Assembly (NCBI GenBank): GCA_955652245.1
Contig: CATPAV010000178.1
Coordinates: 1-16,062 of the forward strand
Origin: an uncultured Candidatus Udaeobacter sp.
Lineage (GTDB): Bacteria; Verrucomicrobiota; Verrucomicrobiia; Chthoniobacterales; UBA10450
DNA length: 16,062 nt
Reading direction: 5' to 3'
The translations under genes and the position numbers were made by a program. The notes below the pieces were generated by a model. That model made no database searches, was not told where the DNA came from, and saw only the letters and a list, made by a program, of their open reading frames with translations. Below, piece by piece: positions 13,758-16,062 of the stretch. Numbering within the stretch: the first letter of the stretch is position 1; the number at the start of each line of letters is the position of its first letter.

Positions 13758-15281
13758 ATGAAAATCGCTCGTGCTCTCATTTCGGTTTCCGATAAAACCG
13801 GCATCGCGTCATTCGCGCGCGCTCTTGAGCGACAAGGCATCGACGTTATTTCCACTGGCGGCACCGCCGAGTTGCTGCGAAAGGAAAAAATTCCCGTGCG
13901 TGAGATTTCCAGTTTCACCGCATTTCCCGAGGTACTGGAAGGGCGCGTAAAAACTCTCCATCCGCGCGTGCACGGCGGACTTCTCTACAAGCGCGGCAAT
14001 CCGAAACATGAAGCCGAAGCGCGCGAGTGCGGATTCGAGCCGATCGATCTGGTCGTGGTCAATCTTTACCCCTTCGAGGCGACCATTATTAAACCGGATG
14101 TAACACTTTCGGAAGCGATCGAAAACATCGACATTGGTGGGCCATCGATGATCCGCAGCGCCGCAAAGAATTACGAATCGGTTACGGTCGTTGTCGATCC
14201 GGCCGATTACGATGTGGTGCTTGAAAATATGCGAGACAACAATGGCGAGACCACCCTGAAGTTGCGCGAACGCCTTGCCATTAAAGCGTTCATAAAAACT
14301 TCAGCATACGATCGGGCCATCGGCAGTTTCTTGAATACAAAGCAAGCGACCGATGCCTCGTTTTCGCTCTCTCTGCCGCTAGTTGCTCGTCTTCGTTACG
14401 GAGAAAATCCGCATCAAACCGCCGCGCTCTACGGCGATTTTGACAAATATTTTGAAAAACTTCACGGCAAAGAGCTTTCTTTTAATAACATTCTCGATAT
14501 TAGCGCGGCGACGAACTTGATCGGCGAATTCGAACAACCAACGGTCGCGATTCTCAAGCATACAAATCCGTGCGGCGTCGGTTCCGATGTCGATCTTCGC
14601 AAAGCATGGGACAAGGCATTTGCGACCGACAAACAAGCGCCCTTCGGCGGGATCATTATTAGTAACCGTCCGGCCGACGAGCCACTGGCCAAAGCAATCA
14701 GCGAAATTTTCAGCGAAGTGATCATTGCGCCAGATTTTGACGCGGAGGCGCGCAGCATTTTACAGAAGAAAAAGAATCTGCGTCTCATCCAGCTGATCAC
14801 TTCAGCAGTCGAAGCAAGATCGACAATCGATGTTCGGTCCGTTTGCGGCGGGGTGCTGGTCCAAGATCCGGACACTGCAAATCAAGTGCCGCAAAACGTG
14901 GTGACGAAAAGGCGACCGACAAAAACTGAGCTGAACGCCATGCTATTCGGATGGCGTATCGTCAAGCACGTGAAATCCAATGCGATCGTTTACGCCAAGG
15001 CCGATCGTACGCTCGGGATTGGCGCCGGACAGATGTCGCGTGTCGATGCATCGCGGATTGCAGTTTGGAAAGCAGAAGCAGCCGGGCTCTCACTCAAAGG
15101 CAGTGCCGTCGCAAGCGACGCGTTTTTCCCTTTTCCCGATGGACTAATCGCAGCCGCTGATGCCGGTGCGACGTGCGCCATCCAACCGGGCGGCTCAGTT
15201 CGCGATGAAGAAGTAATTGCCGCTGCCAATGAGCGCAACATGGCGATGATTTTCACCGGCATTCGTCATTTTCGGCACTGA
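13758..15281 (+). CDS. purH: Bifunctional AICAR formyltransferase/IMP cyclohydrolase
   Basis: Catalyses the last two steps of de novo IMP synthesis in the cytosol: formylation of AICAR with 10-formyl-THF, then ring closure. At 507 residues it is full length. The N-terminal cyclohydrolase (MGS-like) domain is intact: ALISVSDKTGIASFARAL, STGGTAELL, GRVKTLHPRVHGGLLYKR at 62-79 and NIDIGGPSMIRSAAKNY at 123-139. The transformylase domain carries LRYGENPHQTAALY at 212-225, the catalytic Lys267-His268 in KHTNPCG, QAPFGGIIISN at 293-303, KSNAIVYA at 406-413 and GIGAGQMSRVDASRIA at 420-435. It ends in the typical GIRHFRH. The ATG at 13758 directly follows the GTTACA/TGTAAC array and has no Shine-Dalgarno. 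No other purine genes are adjacent. Confidence 0.97.
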   Translation: MKIARALISVSDKTGIASFARALERQGIDVISTGGTAELLRKEKIPVREISSFTAFPEVLEGRVKTLHPRVHGGLLYKRGNPKHEAEARECGFEPIDLVVVNLYPFEATIIKPDVTLSEAIENIDIGGPSMIRSAAKNYESVTVVVDPADYDVVLENMRDNNGETTLKLRERLAIKAFIKTSAYDRAIGSFLNTKQATDASFSLSLPLVARLRYGENPHQTAALYGDFDKYFEKLHGKELSFNNILDISAATNLIGEFEQPTVAILKHTNPCGVGSDVDLRKAWDKAFATDKQAPFGGIIISNRPADEPLAKAISEIFSEVIIAPDFDAEARSILQKKKNLRLIQLITSAVEARSTIDVRSVCGGVLVQDPDTANQVPQNVVTKRRPTKTELNAMLFGWRIVKHVKSNAIVYAKADRTLGIGAGQMSRVDASRIAVWKAEAAGLSLKGSAVASDAFFPFPDGLIAAADAGATCAIQPGGSVRDEEVIAAANERNMAMIFTGIRHFRH

Positions 15282-15313
15282 CTTTCGTCCTCTATGATGT
15301 CCATTACAGGCAC

Positions 15314-15679
15314 ATGATGCGCGAGCGCGTTCAACCGCCGCGTGTGATCAACACTGAAGATCTGCGGCGTGTCGCCAAACGGCGACTTCCCCGTGTGGTA
15401 TTCGATTATATCGACGGCGGCGCGGAGGCCGAACTGACTTTGCGCGCGAATTGCCGCGCGTTTGAGGCGGTGACATTCCGGCCGCGTTGCGCGGTCGCGA
15501 CATCGGCCTGCGATCTGCGCACTACGGTGCTCGGCACATCTCTCTCCATGCCGCTCATTCTTGCGCCGGCCGGCAGTAGCCGGCTCTTTTATCCGCGCGG
15601 TGAGGAAGTCGCGGTGCGCGCTGCTGAGACGGCCGGAATTGCATACACACTCTCAACTCTTTCGGGCGACCCGGGCTGA
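15314..15679 (+). pseudogene. FMN-dependent alpha-hydroxyacid oxidase, 5' fragment
   Basis: Only the first 121 codons of a protein that is normally about 350-390 residues (glycolate oxidase, L-lactate dehydrogenase LldD class). The N-terminal signature is clear: VINTEDLRRVAKRRLPRVVFDYIDGGAEAE at about 11-40 with the active-site-region Tyr in DYIDGGA, then FRPRCAVATSACDLRTTVLG and MPLILAPAGSSRLFYPRGEEVAVRAAETAGIAYTLSTLSG. Homology stops at TLSG (about 15666); three codons later there is a stop. The FMN-binding barrel and the catalytic His/Arg are missing, so the product cannot be active. The break coincides with the truncation of the minus-strand PLD-like gene. The start is ATG 15314 or the following ATG 15317; AGG at 15308-15310 is a weak ribosome binding site. 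Confidence 0.85.
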
Positions 15680-15700
15680 AAGGCCCGATTCGGCGACCCT
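15665..15700. other. Breakpoint joining two truncated genes
   Basis: About 30 bp match neither flanking gene family. They are bounded by the 8-bp direct repeat GGCGACCC (15665-15672 and 15692-15699) and contain a short hairpin, CGGGC-TGAAAG-GCCCG (15673-15688). Left of it the plus-strand oxidase ends; right of it the minus-strand PLD-like gene ends. Confidence 0.6.
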
Positions 15701-15960
15701 TTCGCGCGGATCGCGGCGAGCATCGGCGGAAAGATCTCGTCGCCATTCTGAAACACCTCGACCTTGTTGCCCTCGACCACGCACTCTCCAGCGGCACCGT
15801 GCAGTGCCCGGAGAAATGCGTCGAGCTCGGGCCCGATCAGCGGTACGCTCAGCACTCGATCCTCGTGATTCGCTTCGGCGTTCGCGGCAAGCGTGATATA
15901 GGCGAACGCCACCACGAGAGCGCCGATTACTCCACCGAGCAGAAAGAGAAATTGCGTCAT
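15700..15960 (-). pseudogene. Phospholipase D/cardiolipin-synthase-like, 5' fragment
   Basis: The first 86 or so codons of a membrane-anchored phospholipase D superfamily protein such as cardiolipin synthase. A hydrophobic N-terminal helix (QFLFLLGGVIGALVVAFAYI) acts as anchor. After a linker comes VEVFQNGDEIFPPMLAAIRA at 67-86, matching the family's 'NGdeifpamLeaIraA' strand-helix that normally leads into the first HKD half. Homology ends at Ala86 (about 15703). The open frame runs on in unrelated sequence, antisense to the oxidase fragment, to about 15589. Neither HxKxxxxD motif is present, so this copy cannot be active. The start ATG at 15960 is preceded by a 10-codon mini-ORF whose stop overlaps it (ATGA). 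It lies 25 bp downstream of the minus-strand gene entering from the window edge. Confidence 0.72.
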
Positions 15961-15989
15961 GCGTTGATAGCGGAGGCAGGGTCACTCAT
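15957..15989 (-). other. Ten-codon mini-ORF bridging two genes
   Basis: Reading MSDPASAINA then TGA. Its ATG (15989-15987) overlaps the stop of the upstream minus-strand gene as ATGA, and its own TGA (15959-15957) overlaps the PLD-like ATG as ATGA. It could relay translating ribosomes between the two genes, or be a chance reading frame. No Shine-Dalgarno is visible for it or for the PLD-like gene. Confidence 0.3.
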
Positions 15990-16062
15990 GCCGCTTGTGG
16001 TGTGAGTAGTGAAGTAACGGGAATCAGAAGGAAGCCATAGACAACGTTTACGAGGCGGACAG
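15986..16062 (-). CDS. C-terminal end of a probable membrane protein, cut by window edge
   Basis: Reading leftward from the window edge, one minus-strand frame stays open for 24 codons and ends in TGA at 15988-15986. It gives a hydrophobic C-terminus, VVYGFLLIPVTSLLTPQAA, as expected of a last transmembrane helix. Of the three minus-strand frames, one closes at once and a second reads through without membrane character. Too little is visible to name the family. It would be the upstream neighbour of the PLD-like gene in one operon. Confidence 0.4.
   Translation of the reverse strand, partial: VRLVNVVYGFLLIPVTSLLTPQAA

Noticed and set aside
1..16062. tRNA, rRNA, CRISPR arrays, integrases or transposases
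   Set aside because: No T-loop/anticodon arms, no regularly spaced direct repeats and no recombinase motifs were seen on reading both strands; small RNAs without sequence signatures cannot be excluded.

Overview
The window reads as an ordinary, gene-dense stretch of a moderately GC-rich chromosome from a free-living bacterium. It holds fourteen genes or gene fragments with recognisable families or clear coding character, two further terminal fragments, and very little intergenic DNA. I saw no tRNA, rRNA, CRISPR array, transposase or phage gene. The gene mix, the scarcity of Shine-Dalgarno sequences and the REP-like intergenic repeats are compatible with a soil Verrucomicrobiota (Spartobacteria-like) genome. 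That placement is from general familiarity, not from a marker-gene comparison, and I hold it at moderate to low confidence.

Layout. 1-1894 (+): the 3' end of an APC-family amino acid permease, overlapping by ATGA a class I/II PLP aminotransferase. 2048-4356 (+): a spermine/spermidine-type GNAT acetyltransferase, overlapping by ATGA a GH15 glucoamylase/trehalase-like enzyme. 6622-4353 (-): two tandem DUF21/CBS (CNNM/CorC) membrane proteins with another ATGA overlap; their operon converges with the GH15 gene so tightly that the two stop codons share a TTAA palindrome. 6731-7207 (+): a DUF309 protein. 7972-7235 (-): a TauE/SafE-type permease. Its start codon abuts an inverted pair of REP-like sequences that fills the divergent gap to 8209-10458 (+), a DUF255 thioredoxin-fold protein (YyaL/SPATA20 family) with an apparent signal peptide.

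10908-10507 (-) is an orphan RsbW-type anti-sigma kinase. Divergent from it, 11039-13687 (+) encodes a secreted protein of unknown family, a DUF5996 protein and an AraC-type regulator. 13758-15281 (+) is purH, preceded by a compact array of GTTACA/TGTAAC motifs. At the right end, an FMN-dependent alpha-hydroxyacid oxidase on + (15314-15679) and a phospholipase D/cardiolipin-synthase-like gene on - (15960 to about 15700) are both cut off at the same roughly 30-bp spot. This is a broken junction: either a true rearrangement or an assembly chimera.

No clearly new multi-gene system is evident. The items most worth a second look are the double truncation at about 15.67-15.70 kb, the REP-like inverted pair forming the tauE-like leader, the inverted motif array before purH, the mini-ORF bridging the last two minus-strand genes through two ATGA overlaps, and the apparently exported DUF255 protein.
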